Shown piece by piece: positions 10,480 through 21,734 of a DNA stretch of 64,000 nucleotides (positions within the stretch are counted from its first letter, which is position 1; each line of letters starts with the position of its first letter). The position numbers and the translations under genes were made by a program. The notes beneath the pieces are model-generated. The model did not search any database and was not told where the DNA came from. It worked only from the letters and a program-made list of their open reading frames with translations. The stretch covers positions 1,550,001 through 1,614,000 of the forward strand of contig JAZGTN010000047.1 in assembly GCA_037783415.1 (NCBI GenBank), read 5' to 3'. The stretch comes from Leptasterias polaris (Eukaryota > Echinodermata > Asteroidea > Forcipulatida > Asteriidae).

Positions 10480-11162
10480 AGCACTAACAAACCATACAGA
10501 TTAGGGAATTTGACTAGCATTATGGCCTCAATCATCCACTATCATTGGTATCAATATCCTGGTCATGTTAAGCATGGAGGTAGGCTGGTCTCCTAAAGAG
10601 TCGCCCCACACCAAGTTGTTTGGACAAGTTTGTAAGATAAAGATTGGAATGCCTGACCCATTGATAAGCAAATTTTTGGGGCCTACCAGTTTTTCCTTGG
10701 GCCTATTAGATCCTTGCTCTATGAATGATTAGACCCATTCCTTCTGAACTTGGACTGCAAGGGTAACAAATTTAAATAAAAAGTTATCAGAGTGTACATT
10801 ATGAGCAATTGACCGTCGGCTGACTATCGCTTCAAAATGGTACAAAATTGCATTAAAAAAAATAATAATAATGAAACGGAGTCCGGCGAAACAATTTTTT
10901 AAAAAACTGGATACTTGGGAATAATGTAGGTCTACATAACATAGTACATTCTTTTATAGTCAAGTTACAATTTTTTTTATAACAACATTTATTCATGTCT
11001 GCAAATGATGGACATTGAAATGTGTGTACCTTTAAGACTCACTTCATGTCAATCAGTTACACATGCACTAGTAGTTGTTGGCAATCCTTGCTCTATGTTT
11101 ATTTGTGGTTTATTCAGTGATCTGTTTATTCCCTCCATTTGACAATAGCAGGAAATTTACCA
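10480..11162. other. Nothing recognised
   Basis: Unique-looking AT-rich sequence without coding or RNA-gene signals that I can support. Confidence 0.4.
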
Positions 11163-11245
11163 CAAGAGCTCATAAACCTAAGCCACTTAGCTCATGAAGC
11201 CTAAGCCACTGAGCTCACAAAGCCTAAGCCACTGAGGATGTAAAG
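11163..11245. repeat. Short tandem repeat, about 28 bp x 3
   Basis: Three near copies of a unit containing AGCCTAAGCCACTGAGCTC. Confidence 0.75.
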
Positions 11246-11616
11246 CCTCAATTGTGCGATTATGTTTGTATAGGTAAATCTCCAATAAATGGATTTGTGA
11301 GGGGTTTGGAAGCTGTAAATTTGACTACCCTCCATGCTCCAGATTGAGGTGCAGTAACAGTTTGTTTATCTTGTATTTTATTTATTAAAACCAAACTACA
11401 ACAGCAGATGAGCTGCCAGTTCCTACAGCGCAGGAAGGGATGATTACTTGTTTAATAATCTTTTGTAGTAGACAGTGAGGAGTAGGACATTGTTTTGAGA
11501 TTTTTTCTGAAAAGCAAAGGGGGCAACAAAACTAGGGCGATTTCAGGCCTGAATCCCATTCAGCACACTTTCAAGTCTGCGGTTTATTAGCCATGACCTT
11601 GAGTTCACTTAGCTTA

Positions 11617-12148
11617 GGCCAATTAAAAAAAGTAACAAGTTTCTCATCCGGACTTTTTCAAAAAAAGGAGGCAGGGCGTTATTATTTACTATTTTTCAAT
11701 GTTTAGCTATTTTTTCTAAGATGGCCGCCATGCTAAATATTCACAGATATTTTGCTATTTGAGTATACTGATGCAATTTATGACAAAACAAATGATTTGT
11801 AAGACCCTTCACTGCAGAATCGCAGGACCATCACCTTCGACAACAGTTGCTGTCCGCTCTGAAAAGAACGCCCAGCTGGGCTTGGTGCCAAAGACACTGC
11901 ACACCTGAGAATATTCAAATGAGAAGGTTTGGAATTCTTAAGGAAAAGCTGCTATTTTGGCCCATCTAATTGGATTCAGGAGATTCAAAATATCAGAGAT
12001 GCCACTCAGTGTTATAAAAAAAAATTGATTTCAGCTTTAATTTTTTTTATTAAATGTTTTTCTTCTGAAAATAGTAAATAGTTTTTAAAAAAGGCGGCCA
12101 AAAAGGAAGCAGGCGGGGACGAGAAACTCTTTAGTTTTTTACTTGGCC
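11617..12148. mobile_element. PIF/Harbinger-like MITE, 532 bp, older copy
   Basis: Termini are GGCCAATTAAAA on the left and ACTTGGCC on the right, flanked by TTA on both sides. The TWA target duplication is characteristic of PIF/Harbinger elements. It shares AAGATGGCCGCCA and the terminal pattern with the younger copies at 41625-41986 and 48830-49190, but the interior is diverged. No transposase. Confidence 0.65.
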
Positions 12149-12671
12149 TTAATAGGTAGGTTGTATTGTACAGCATACATGTACCAGCGCTGAAGTTTCT
12201 GCAGCCCTTGCCTTCATTTGACTCACTGTATTTCAGTAAAATCCTCAGCTGTTTTGCGAGGATTAAAATAGCTCTGAAAACTTAACAGATTGACTGTAAA
12301 ACCTGATGACTGCAAAATGAGTACTTGTCCACAAGGTAGCAAACCATAGAGCAAGGACCAACTAAAGTTCATCTAAAGTTCATGGATTTTGTTTTTTTCT
12401 TGTCAATGAAGAATTACTACGGAACGAACAGCATTTTCACTTTCGGTCTTTGGCAACAACCTTAAATAATGCAAAAAATAAGTTAGTGGCCTGACGTTTC
12501 GACCCTAGCAGAGTCTTTCTGGAAGGCTGAATGACAACACACAACACACATACAAGCAGACAAGAGTTTACAAGAGTAGTCAAGTGGAAATACATGAATA
12601 GAGAGAGTGGAGGGAGAAAAGCAGAAAGCATTCAGAGAAGGCTGGGGGTAAGCAGGGATTATGAAGACAAA

Positions 12672-12688
12672 GGGGGGGGGGGGGGGGG
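12672..12688. repeat. Poly-G tract
   Basis: Seventeen consecutive G residues within the 3' region of the Penelope-like fragment. Confidence 0.9.
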
Positions 12689-12847
12689 TTATGAAGGGAA
12701 GGGGATAGCTTGACCCCAAGAAGTTGGGAACACAAAGGACAAAATGGAAGGTTAGAAGAGAGGTAAATAATTAGTTAATACAATGAAGGGCAGACTAATA
12801 AAGTGGATAACTGTGTGGGAAAAGGAGAAGACAAAAACAAAAGGTTA

Positions 12848-13268
12848 TTAGTCATTTCCTTCTTGGATATTCAAACCATGGGGCTGAGTGGTCTTTATGC
12901 GCCTTATCCAAAGTTTTTCCCTACTCAGACGGACAGTCTCTCTGCAGTTACCTAGTGCCTCAATGCCCTGTAAATTCATGTCAGAAATGGAGTGGTTAGG
13001 AAGTTTTATCCAGCTTTTGGGTGTTGACTGTGGATCTGTGGCCATAGAAACGCCTCTTGAGTGTAGTTCTTGTTTCACCTATATATTGAACACCACAGAC
13101 TCTGCAAGATATTAGATAGATTAGATTAGTGGTGGTGCAGGTGACATGACCCCTTGTCTTGTGGGTGGTACCACCAGTATGGCTGGTAAAGGAGTCTGAT
13201 TCCCTGATGTGTTGCCTACAAACGATGCATTTGGATGTGTTGGAACACCTAAAAGTACCCTGTGGCAA
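12848..13268 (-). pseudogene. Penelope-like GIY-YIG endonuclease domain, frameshifted
   Basis: In one minus frame (13268 to 12996) the peptide has the linker cysteines (FRCSNTSKCIVC) and the core IYLISCRVCGVQYIGET followed by KRRFYGHRS. This is the order seen in Penelope-type endonucleases, where the degenerate GIY and YIG strands are followed by the catalytic Arg and the GHR motif. In a second minus frame (13078 to 12848) it continues with HSISDMNLQGIEAL, a REKLWIRR block and PHGLNIQEG, the usual C-terminal end. The switch between frames near 13010-13070 shows a frameshift. A TGA interrupts the upstream frame near 13300. The gene product would nick DNA for target-primed reverse transcription; this copy is broken. 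Confidence 0.85.
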
Positions 13269-13323
13269 AGGGGGATTAACATCATCATTAATGGGTAGTC
13301 ACTGAAAAAGTTACATGTAAGTA

Positions 13324-13727
13324 CAGGGCTCGAATTTGACACTGGACCACTGGCCCGAGGCCAGTGATTTTGTCCCAGGGCCAGTAAACTCATGACCTGA
13401 CAAATCCGTTGGTCTTTTGTTTTTCAATTGAATACCAATACCTCACTGTGTCAGTATCTTGAACAGAAAGCAAATTATGCTCAAATTACTTTGAGTCTGG
13501 TAAATTTATACGATTTCGTTGAGTATCAAAATGTACTCGCCCACAACACAAATGAGGTAAATCTTCTGTAGTGCTTGTTCAAATGAAAACAATTTACATG
13601 TTAAACTGTGTAGAAAGCTCTTTCTCAGGAAGATTCTGGTCAATTCTTAAATAAATTGTGGTCCAGTAAACATTTTGAGCTACAAGCCCTGCGGTCTTGT
13701 GGAATTCTACCCCAAAATCGAGCCCTG
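13324..13727. mobile_element. hAT-like non-autonomous element with CAGGGCTCGA ends
   Basis: Left end CAGGGCTCGAATTT and right end AAAATCGAGCCCTG are inverted copies. CAGGG termini are typical of hAT transposons. A simple 8-bp target duplication is not visible: the immediate flanks share AAGTA only. It is 404 bp with no transposase. Fragments of the family occur at 5635-5700, 8269-8350 and 25320-25470. Confidence 0.65.
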
Positions 13728-14299
13728 AAGTATTGTAAGAGCAAACCCTGGCTTTAGTTGAGTAAACTTATATGCCTCTTCTGTGGTGAGGGCATGGTTG
13801 AGGCATGGAGGTACACGTAGCTAGAGTAGAGGGTGAGTGAGGGGGGCGGGGGGACAGTGTGGAAACATGGAGGAAGTATAGGAAAGACCAGATGCAATGA
13901 TAACTTTTCTTACGCTTGGATAGGTTTTGTGACAGTGAGTTGACTACTAATTCAACAGCTGTTTGGCAACTGCCTGGTGGAAATATTCCTGAAATTTATT
14001 CAGCCCCCTGGTAGTTCTTTTAGTACAGTGTAGGTGTGAAAGCCTGTGTACCTTATATCCTGTATGATTTTTACATTTGTCTTAAACCTCCTTCATGAAC
14101 TTCAACGTCACCTTGGGTTCTGCGATTTGGGCAAAGTCTGTACTCTTTGGTCTGTAGTGTGCGGTTATTCTTCATTCAGGAGCAATTAAGCGCAAAACAT
14201 TGAATAATGTTCAGTAAACTTTAAACAGTTGGAAAAATGTAGGCCTACAATGTAAGAGTTTTATGTATGGGTTTTGAGGCATTGCATGGTGGTTTGCAG
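13728..14299. other. Nothing recognised
   Basis: Unique-looking sequence with G-rich patches (13840-13853) and no supported gene. Confidence 0.4.
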
Positions 14300-14600
14300 T
14301 AACACCATCTATACTTGCTAGGTAGATTTGTTCTTTGAGAACTTGTCTTGCTATTTATTCTACTGCCGCGGAGTAGATTATTCGGAATTCGGGAGACTTC
14401 TCAGTTCTGAAAAGAACTGTCCTGCTTATTAACTACTACCTGGGCGGGAGGTACATGTAGGAAATCGGCCGGGACTACTACTTTTGCTATGTGGATCGCG
14501 GGGACTTCTCGTTATTATTACTACACTGCCGCGGAGTGAGTTCTTTTAATAGGTCTCAACGTTTCGACTAGCTTGCTCTAGTCATCGTCAAGAGTTATGT
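14300..14600 (-). repeat. Interspersed repeat with Penelope-type terminus
   Basis: A block running from GTAACACCATCTATACTTGC through ACTGCCGCGGAGTAG and CTGAAAAGAACTGTCCTGC recurs at 40850-41080 (same orientation) and 53030-53335 (opposite). Its end at 14551-14594 carries GTCGAAACGTTGAGACC on the minus strand, like Penelope-type terminal repeats. It has no coding capacity. Confidence 0.6.
14550..14594 (-). ncRNA. Hammerhead-ribozyme-like core (imperfect)
   Basis: The minus strand reads TTGACGA, then a perfect 6-bp stem GACTAG/CTAGTC with a 6-base loop, then GAAAC. This is the hammerhead arrangement CUGANGA - stem II - GAAA with C3 replaced by U. Penelope-like elements are known to carry hammerhead motifs. 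Stems I and III were not convincingly closed, so activity is doubtful. Confidence 0.3.
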
Positions 14601-14607
14601 ACATGTA

Positions 14608-14780
14608 TAGACCTTATGCATTGACGTCACCAAGCCGCCATCTTAGAGGTAAACTGATGATGAAACAATGGAAACGTGCTGATTTGTACGCGCGGCGCAC
14701 AGGATTGGCCAATGAACATCTTCCTTTTGACCTCTAGGTGAGGGCGCCCTACTCAAATGACGTCATATGCATAAGGTCTA
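14608..14780. mobile_element. 173-bp MITE with TAGACCTTATGCA ends
   Basis: Inverted ends TAGACCTTATGCATTGACGTC and its near complement. A near-identical copy of exactly the same length is at 24272-24444. Both ends contain TGACGTCA-type palindromes (CRE-like). Probable TA target. Confidence 0.85.
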
Positions 14781-14879
14781 TTCTCTGTACTTCAGTAGGA
14801 CTGTTGAGTAGAATTGGTAGGACCTTAAAGGGAGTATAAATGAAATCTTCTTTTAGGCATTTATTATACATTGCTAATC

Positions 14880-15030
14880 TGTTGGTGTCTGTTCGATTCC
14901 TCATAAATTAAGAAATCCTGCTCTTTGATCTACTTAAATCTTTAGCTCTGAGGATAACTGTTCCAATAAGCTTTTTGAATTCTACTACTCATGGGGTCAC
15001 CAAAGGGTTGAAATGCTATCACTCTTTAAT
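14880..15030. repeat. Partial copy of the CAGGGATGAGA element
   Basis: CTCTTTGATCTACTT, TTTTTGAATTC and TGGGGTCACCAAAGGG align with the complete element at 48007-48285. Confidence 0.5.
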
Positions 15031-15438
15031 ATTTGGCAGTCATACATGTAGAAACCATCTCACCAAATAGACAAGACCTAGTCCCTTCGTTAAAATATCA
15101 CATTTGGAAGTTGTTATCAATCTGGAAAGGTACATTCTGTTTGACAGTTAGATTAGGAGCAAGTCTATGTGGACCCTCCTGGTTGAATGGTATGGTTTGT
15201 AGACACACCAAATAGCCTGGGGAGTCATTCCACTGGGAGAAGAGTTGCATCTGGTCAAATAATCAGAATGGAAAATGGAACCTCTACTAGGAAAAGGGTG
15301 AAGTCAGACAACTGGACCATGGGTAACAACCCATGCTTGGGTAGAACACTTAGGGACCAACTCTGTAAACTTGTAATTTGTGAGTTTGTTTTATTAGACT
15401 GTTTCACGTCCATGGTTTTATCCATTATTTGGGTTGGC
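15031..15438. other. Nothing recognised
   Basis: Open frames on both strands overlap here (15187-15489 plus, 15255-15455 minus) without recognisable domains. Confidence 0.35.
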
Positions 15439-15816
15439 TTAAAGGCACTGTACACGTTTGGTTATTACTCAAAATATATATTAGCATAAAAACTTACTTG
15501 GTAACGAGCAACGGAGAGCTGTTGATAGTATAAAACATTGTGAGAAACGACTCCCCCTGAAGCAGTGTAGTTTTTGAGAAAGAGTTAATTTCTCACTAAA
15601 ATAATAAAAGACTTCTGGCCAGAAGCCTTTTATTCCTATCTGAAAGCACACTAATTTGTACAACAAGGGTGTTTTTTCTTTCATCATTTTCTTGCAACTT
15701 CAATGACCGATTGAGCCCAAATTTTTCACAGGCTTGTTATTTTATGCATATGTTGGGATACACCAAGTGAGAATTACTGGTCTTTGACAATTAACAAACG
15801 TGTTCAGTGCCTTTAA
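15439..15816. mobile_element. TTAA-flanked MITE, subfamily A
   Basis: Left end TTAAAGGCACTGTACACG, right end CGTGTTCAGTGCCTTTAA. Inner palindromic GACTTCTGGCCAGAAG block. Same family as 39416-39792 and 54821-55212. Confidence 0.85.
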
Positions 15817-16187
15817 AGCCCTTTTGAAGGTATTATACAGGATTGGTAGAGCTGACAAAATAATCACAGACAGTGTTCATGTTTTGTGTAATCAACCACA
15901 TACATGAAATAACAATCCTGTGAAAATTTGAGCTCAATTGGTCATCGAGGTCACGAGAAAATAGTGAAAAGAGACCTTATGTGTTTTCTGTTTTTCAAAC
16001 ATCGAGTTTATTATCGCGCGCGATAAAAACTATTGTTTTACTCATTTCTCAGAAACGATAGCATTTTAGGCAGAAATATTTTAAGGGAACCCTTTCTACC
16101 ATTACTTACTTTACATCATGTAAGTTATGTGTGAATCTGTGAACATTTGTGTTTTTCGATCTTACCAATAGTGTACAGGGCCTTTAA
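15813..16187. mobile_element. TTAA-flanked MITE, subfamily C variant, abutting the previous one
   Basis: It shares the TTTAAA junction with its neighbour and ends GTGTACAGGGCCTTTAAA. It includes TCTTACCAATAG and CATGTAAGTTATGTG blocks of subfamily C. A 13-14-bp direct repeat (TTTAAAGCCCTTTT) flanks it. Confidence 0.65.
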
Positions 16188-16680
16188 AGCCCTTTTAACA
16201 AGACGAATGCTTACACAATTAAGCAATGATTGAGAAGATTTCACTTGGTACCTCGGACAGTCCAAACAGCAGTATCGTCCTTGCACACAAAGTGCAATTC
16301 GTAAAATTTCACAACCTTGCTAAAATGAAGCAAGGGACCCCTGCTAAATTCTGGTGTGTGAAAAGTGCTTTAAAATTTAGTCTCTCTGAGCATTCACTGA
16401 GAGGTGAGATTGGACACTCTCTGTTTGAAAAAACCCCATTTAATTCACCGACCAACAGCAGTAACCATCAATAACGGGAGGGATTACAAATATTATAAAA
16501 TAGCCTGCATTCAACACTTTACAAAAGGAAACAAAATATATTATTGCATTTTACAATTTTCATGATGGATTCAATTGACATGCTCTTGTATTTGAATCCT
16601 TGATTATGATTATATAACCACAGTCCTACAAATTTTAATAGTTTTCTAAATAGTCAGATGAGATCATATGAGATCATACC
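16188..16680. other. Nothing recognised
   Basis: AT-rich; the short plus-strand open frame at 16226-16474 has no supporting features. Confidence 0.35.
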
Positions 16681-16797
16681 CCCCTCCCCTCCTGCTCCTG
16701 GTCTTGGTCTTGGCCTTGGTACCCCTTCAAAAGTTCCCCATAGACTTCAAGAGATTACAATGGAAGTGCCTTTTGCAAATTGAAAATAGCCTTGCCT

Positions 16798-16916
16798 GAG
16801 CTGTGTCCAAATTGGTGGCTTTGGCTGTTGCATGCTATGGGTGTTAGGGCAGCTTATGTGACAGTGCTCGTTCGCGTAACAAATCAAGCGGCAGTTGCTA
16901 ATTTGGATATGGCCTA
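16798..16916. repeat. Decayed foldback MITE
   Basis: CTGTGTCCAAATTGGTGGCT on the left and TTGCTAATTTGGATATGGCC on the right are degraded inverted arms of the element at 7130-7270. Confidence 0.6.
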
Positions 16917-17072
16917 TGCTCTGACAAAACAAAATAATTAGGACTCTTTGGGAGTACCCAATGACAAGGGACCAAGTCAGCGGAATTCTGCGCTTACGAC
17001 TCATAAAATTATGCGCTTTACAGGGCGCCGCCGACGTAAGATCCTGTTGAAAGCCGCGTAAGAAATTGGAAC

Positions 17073-17426
17073 TTGTCAGCAAAGTGTCGTTCAGAGCTTG
17101 ACCCTTCTTTTACACCTAAGATGTTTCTCATCTTCTTCCTTTCGATTCCTTTAGCCCAATTACAGACTCGGTCCAATCCTCGTGTCGCCACTGAGTCAGC
17201 GTCTAGTACCCCGTCTGTCCTCACTTTGTTACAGCTGCAGCCTGCTTTACAATCCCGACGATTGTATGACACCCGAATCGCTGTCCGAAACTATCTTTAC
17301 TCATTCTCCAATGTTCAGGAAATTTTTTTAATGAACATTCATCAGAACAAAAGAAGACTTGGCCAAGGGTTCTTTCAGGAAATTAATGTGATCCTTGGTG
17401 ACTCTGTCATCGACAAATTGTCCTAA
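17073..17426. other. Region with overlapping open frames on both strands, unassigned
   Basis: A 117-codon plus frame starts at 17073 and an 84-codon minus frame spans 17018-17272 (contains DRVCNWAKGIERKKMRN). Base composition is more even than in the surroundings, so an old exon or a retroelement gag fragment is possible. I recognise neither peptide and see no confident splice sites. Confidence 0.15.
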
Positions 17427-18212
17427 AAGAAATCAAGCAATAGGCCCTACATTCAATTAATTAAGACTTAATTAGAACAATTATATGACTTGTTAACTGA
17501 CACTGGATTTTGATACAATTTTGTGCAATAAAAATTAGCGCACTGTTATTCGTACTGTTTTGTTCAAGTGTTTTATCACTGTTCACAATCAGTTCATCTC
17601 GTAGATTTTGCTATCATCAAACTGCTCCCACTATCTGCCACTGTGTACAAATAATTCAAAGTGGGCACATTGCATCTTCTCTGAGCCCATGGGGTCTTCC
17701 ATTTCTTTCCTCCTGGGTGTGAAGCAGAGGACACCCCCCCTCCCTCCTCCTCCATGCAATGAACAGCTTTCCGTTATCATCCCATTCCCCTCAGTCCCTT
17801 CCCAGCTTTTTGTAAATCATTTTTTTCTAATATACTGTAGACAGTCTACCTTAAAGCTTGTGAACAAGATTATAGACTTGGCTGCTGATAAGAGAAACTT
17901 AAATTTGTAAAAGGTTGGTTTATCAGAATGCAAACATTGGCATAGTGTGTTGGAATTCACAATCTAAACAATGAAGTACTTGAAAAAGCGACTGATCAAA
18001 TTTGTATAAAATGGTGGCAGACAAATCCTGTGTAATTATTTTTTTAGATTGTTCAGATTGTTAACAAACTTTTTTTCTTTTTAAAGTAGCAGTCGGAAGA
18101 AAGTGTGCATGTCAAATATTTGAAACGTGCTTACAATATTTTTTCTTCATTGGTTTTTTTAATTGACATAAATTGTACATTTACCTACTAGACCACTGGA
18201 TTGGCCGTTTGA
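17427..18212. other. Nothing recognised
   Basis: AT-rich with C-rich patch near 17735; no gene or family supported. Confidence 0.4.
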
Positions 18213-18245
<33 letters not shown>

Positions 18246-18584
18246 CATAACCAGTTCTTATATAGCGCATTTCACAATAACGTCTCAATGCGCTTTACAT
18301 TAGTGCCCTGGTCATTGGGCCAATAACATTCCTTTAATCTTTCTCAGCTCCCCGGGGAGTATACAGCCCGGGCTGCCGTGATGGCGCTCCGAAGGCTTTT
18401 CAAACACAATATCAACCTCTACCCTTGCAGGTACCCATTTATACCCCTGGGTGAAGAGAAGCAATTATAGCAAAGTGTCTTGCTCAAGGACACAAGCGTC
18501 ATGACCGGGACTCGAACCCACACCCCGATGACTAAACCACCAGAACTTGAATCCGATGCTCTTAACCACTCGGCCATGACACCC
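18213..18584 (-). mobile_element. tRNA-derived SINE, complete, minus strand
   Basis: On the minus strand it starts GTCATGGCCGAGTGGTTAAG (A-box-like) with GGGTTCGAGTCCCGG (B box) about 60 bp on, then CATGAC closing an acceptor-like stem, then the body, ending GCGCTATATAAGAACTGG and an (ATT)n tail at 18213-18245. The D-arm pattern resembles a Ser/Leu-type tRNA. It lies head to head with the amplified SINE at 18772. Confidence 0.85.
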
Positions 18585-18771
18585 TATAATAACTAGTTTT
18601 TATAAAGCGCTTCATCTATGGATTTCTGAGGGGTTTTCAAAGTGCTGTGGGGCATTCAGCAGCCACTGTCAGGAACACCGCGGTAAAACCCTTCTCTTAC
18701 TTAGCGATAAGTGTAACTGGGTTTTGGGTTTTGGGTTTTAGGTTTTAAAATAAATTCACCCATTTCATCCA
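18585..18771. other. Spacer between two SINEs
   Basis: Contains TTTTTATAAAGCGCTTCAT, reminiscent of another SINE tail, and a short GGGTTTTGGGTTTT run. Otherwise nothing recognised. Confidence 0.3.
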
Positions 18772-21734
18772 GCGTGTCGTGGCCGAGCGGATAAGAGCAC
18801 CGGATCCAAGCTTTGGTGTTTCTGATCAGCAGAGTGTGGGTTCGAGTCCCGGTCGTGACGCTTGTGTCCTTGAGCAAGACACTTTGCTAGCGTGTCGTGG
18901 CCGAGCGGATAAGAGCACCGGATCCAAGCTTTGGTGTTTCTGATCAGCAGAGTGTGGGTTCGAGTCCCGGTAGTGACACTTGTGTCCCTGAGCAAGACAC
19001 TTTGCTAGCGTGTCGTGGCCGAGCGGATAAGAGCACCGGATCCAAGCTTTGGTGTTTCTGATCAGCAGAGTGTGGGTTCGGGTCCCGGTCATGACGCTTG
19101 TGTCCTTGAGCAAGACACTTTGCTAGCGTGTCGTGGCCGAGCGGATAAGAGCACCGGATCCAAGCTTTGGTGTTTCTGATCAGCAGAGTGTGGGTTCGAG
19201 TCCCGGTCATGACACTTGTGTCCTTGAGCAAGACACTTTGCTAGCGTGTCGTGGCCGAACGGATAAGAGCACCGGATCCAAGATTTGGTGTTTCTGATCA
19301 GCAGAGTGTGGGTTCGAGTCCCGGTCGTGACACTTGTGTCCTTGAGCAAGACACTTTGCTAGCGTGTCGTGGCCGAGCGGATAAGAGCACCGGATCCAAG
19401 CTTTGGTGTTTCTGATCAGCAGAGTGTGGGTTCGAGTCCCGGTCGTGACACTTGTGTCCTTGAGCAAGACACTTTGCTAGCGTGTTGTGGCCGAGCGGAT
19501 AAGAGCACCGGATCCGAGCACCGGATCCAAGCTTTGGTGTTTCTGATCAGCAGAGTGTGGGTTCGAGTCCTGGTCATGACGCTTGTGTCCTTGAGCAAGA
19601 CACTTTGCTAGCGTGTCGTGGCCGAGCGGATAAGAGCACCGGATCCAAGCTTTGGTGTTTCTGATCAGCAGAGTGTGGGTTCGAGTCCCGGTCATGACGC
19701 TTGTGTCCTTGAGCAAGACACTTTGCTAGCGTGTCGTGGCCGAGCGGATAAGAGCACCGGATCCAAGCTTTGGTGTTTCTGATCAGCAGAGTGTGGATTC
19801 GAGTCCCGGTCATGACGCTTGTGTCCTTGAGCAAGACACTTTGCTAGCGTGTCGTGGCCGAGCGGATAAGAGCACCGGATCCAAGCTTTGGTGTTTCTGA
19901 TCAGCAGAGTGTGGGTTCGAGTCCCGGTCGTGACGCTTGTGTCCTTGAGCAAGACACTTTGCTAGCGTGTCGTGGCTGAGCGGATAAGAGCACCGGATCC
20001 AAGCTTTGGTGTTTCTGATCAGCAGAGTGTGGGTTCGAGTCCCGGTCATGACGCTTGTGTCCTTGAGCAAGACACTTTGCTAGCGTGTCGTGGCCGAGCG
20101 GATAAGAGCACCGGATCCAAGCTTTGGTGTTTCTGATCAGCAGAGTGTGGGTTCGAGTCCCGGTCATGACGCTTGTGTCCTTGAGCAAGACACTTTGCTA
20201 GCGTGTCGTGGCCGAGCGGATAAGAGCACCGGATCCAAGCTTTGGTGTTTCTGATCAGCAGAGTGTGGATTCGAGTCCCGGTCATGACGCTTGTGTCCTT
20301 GAGCAAGACACTTTGCTAGCGTGTCGTGGCCGAGCGGATAAGAGCACCGGATCCAAGCTTTGGTGTTTCTGATCAGCAGAGTGTGGGTTCGAGTCCCGGT
20401 CGTGACGCTTGTGTCCTTGAGCAAGACACTTTGCTAGCGTGTCGTGGCTGAGCGGATAAGAGCACCGGATCCAAGCTTTGGTGTTTCTGATCAGCAGAGT
20501 GTGGGTTCGAGTCCCGGTCATGACGCTTGTGTCCTTGAGCAAGACACTTTGCTAGCGTGTCGTGGCCGAGCGGATAAGAGCACCGGATCCAAGCTTTGGT
20601 GTTTCTGATCAGCAGAGTGTGGGTTCGAGTCCCGGTCATGACGCTTGTGTCCTTGAGCAAGACACTTTGCTAGCGTGTCGTGGCCGAGCGGATAAGAGCA
20701 CCGGATCCAAGCTTTGGTGTTTCTGATCAGCAGAGTGTGGGTTCGAGTCCCGGTCATGACGCTTGTGTCCTTGAGCAAGACACTTTGCTAGCGTGTCGTG
20801 GCCGAGCGGATAAGAGCACCGGATCCAAGCTTTGGTGTTTCTGATCAGCAGAGTGTGGGTTCGAGTCCCGGTCATGACGCTTGTGTCCTTGAGCAAGACA
20901 CTTTGCTAGCGTGTCGTGGCCGAGCGGATAAGAGCACCGGATCCAAGCTTTGGTGTTTCTGATCAGCAGAGTGTGGGTTCGAGTCCCGGTCATGACGCTT
21001 GTGTCCTTGAGCAAGACACTTTGCTAGCGTGTCGTGGCCGAGCGGATAAGAGCACCGGATCCAAGCTTTGGTGTTTCTGATCAGCAGAGTGTGGGTTCGA
21101 GTCCCGGTCATGACGCTTGTGTCCTTGAGCAAGACACTTTGCTAGCGTGTCGTGGCCGAGCGGATAAGAGCACCGGATCCAAGCTTTGGTGTTTCTGATC
21201 AGCAGAGTGTGGGTTCGAGTCCCGGTCATGACGCTTGTGTCCTTGAGCAAGACACTTTGCTAGCGTGTCGTGGCCGAGCGGATAAGAGCACCGGATCCAA
21301 GCTTTGGTGTTTCTGATCAGCAGAGTGTGGGTTCGAGTCCCGGTCATGACGCTTGTGTCCTTGAGCAAGACACTTTGCTAGCGTGTCGTGGCCGAGCGGA
21401 TAAGAGCACCGGATCCAAGCTTTGGTGTTTCTGATCAGCAGAGTGTGGGTTCGAGTCCCGGTCATGACGCTTGTGTCCTTGAGCAAGACACTTTGCTAGC
21501 GTGTCGTGGCCGAGCGGATAAGAGCACCGGATCCAAGCTTTGGTGTTTCTGATCAGCAGAGTGTGGGTTCGAGTCCCGGTCATGACGCTTGTGTCCTTGA
21601 GCAAGACACTTTGCTAGCGTGTCGTGGCCGAGCGGATAAGAGCACCGGATCCAAGCTTTGGTGTTTCTGATCAGCAGAGTGTGGGTTCGAGTCCCGGTCG
21701 TGGCACTTGTGTCCTTGAGCAAGACACTTAACTA
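18772..21734 (+). repeat. 25 tandem copies of a 118-bp tRNA-like SINE head
   Basis: Units begin at 18772 (GCGTGTCGTGGCCGAGCGG) and then every 118 bp; one unit starting at 19480 is 131 bp because GAGCACCGGATCC is duplicated. Each unit has an A box (TGGCCGAGCGGATAAGAGC), a B box (GGGTTCGAGTCCCGG), a GTCGTG..CGTGAC or CATGAC acceptor-like stem, and the SINE segment CTTGAGCAAGACACTTTGCTA. Units are almost identical, especially from about 20555 on. The last unit runs straight into a SINE body. Each unit could in principle be a polymerase III start. The repeated minus-strand open frames are only shadows of the 118-bp period. Confidence 0.95.

Larger units (their letters stand above)
12430..13310 (-). 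mobile_element. Penelope-like element, 3' part
   Basis: It contains the element's GIY-YIG endonuclease remnant (12848-13268) followed, in minus orientation, by a 3' region with ACTCTGCTAGGGTCGAAACG near 12491-12510, a signature often seen at Penelope-type ends. The reverse-transcriptase part is absent. The 5' side stops near a stop codon at about 13300 and is followed by an hAT-like element. Confidence 0.75.

Noticed and set aside
13121..13393. 90-codon minus ORF next to the Penelope remnant
   Set aside because: It crosses the junction into an hAT-like element and is in the wrong frame for the endonuclease.
18765..21722. Series of 86-95-codon minus-strand open frames in the 118-bp array
   Set aside because: They repeat with the DNA period and are antisense to a tRNA-derived SINE; a frame of this kind is a known source of spurious protein annotations.
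18772..21734. Cluster of 25 genuine tRNA genes
   Set aside because: The units have A and B boxes, but the anticodon arm and stems are poor, and the last unit continues into a SINE body.
18772..21734. CRISPR array
   Set aside because: The 118-bp unit has no unique spacers; it is a plain tandem repeat in animal DNA.
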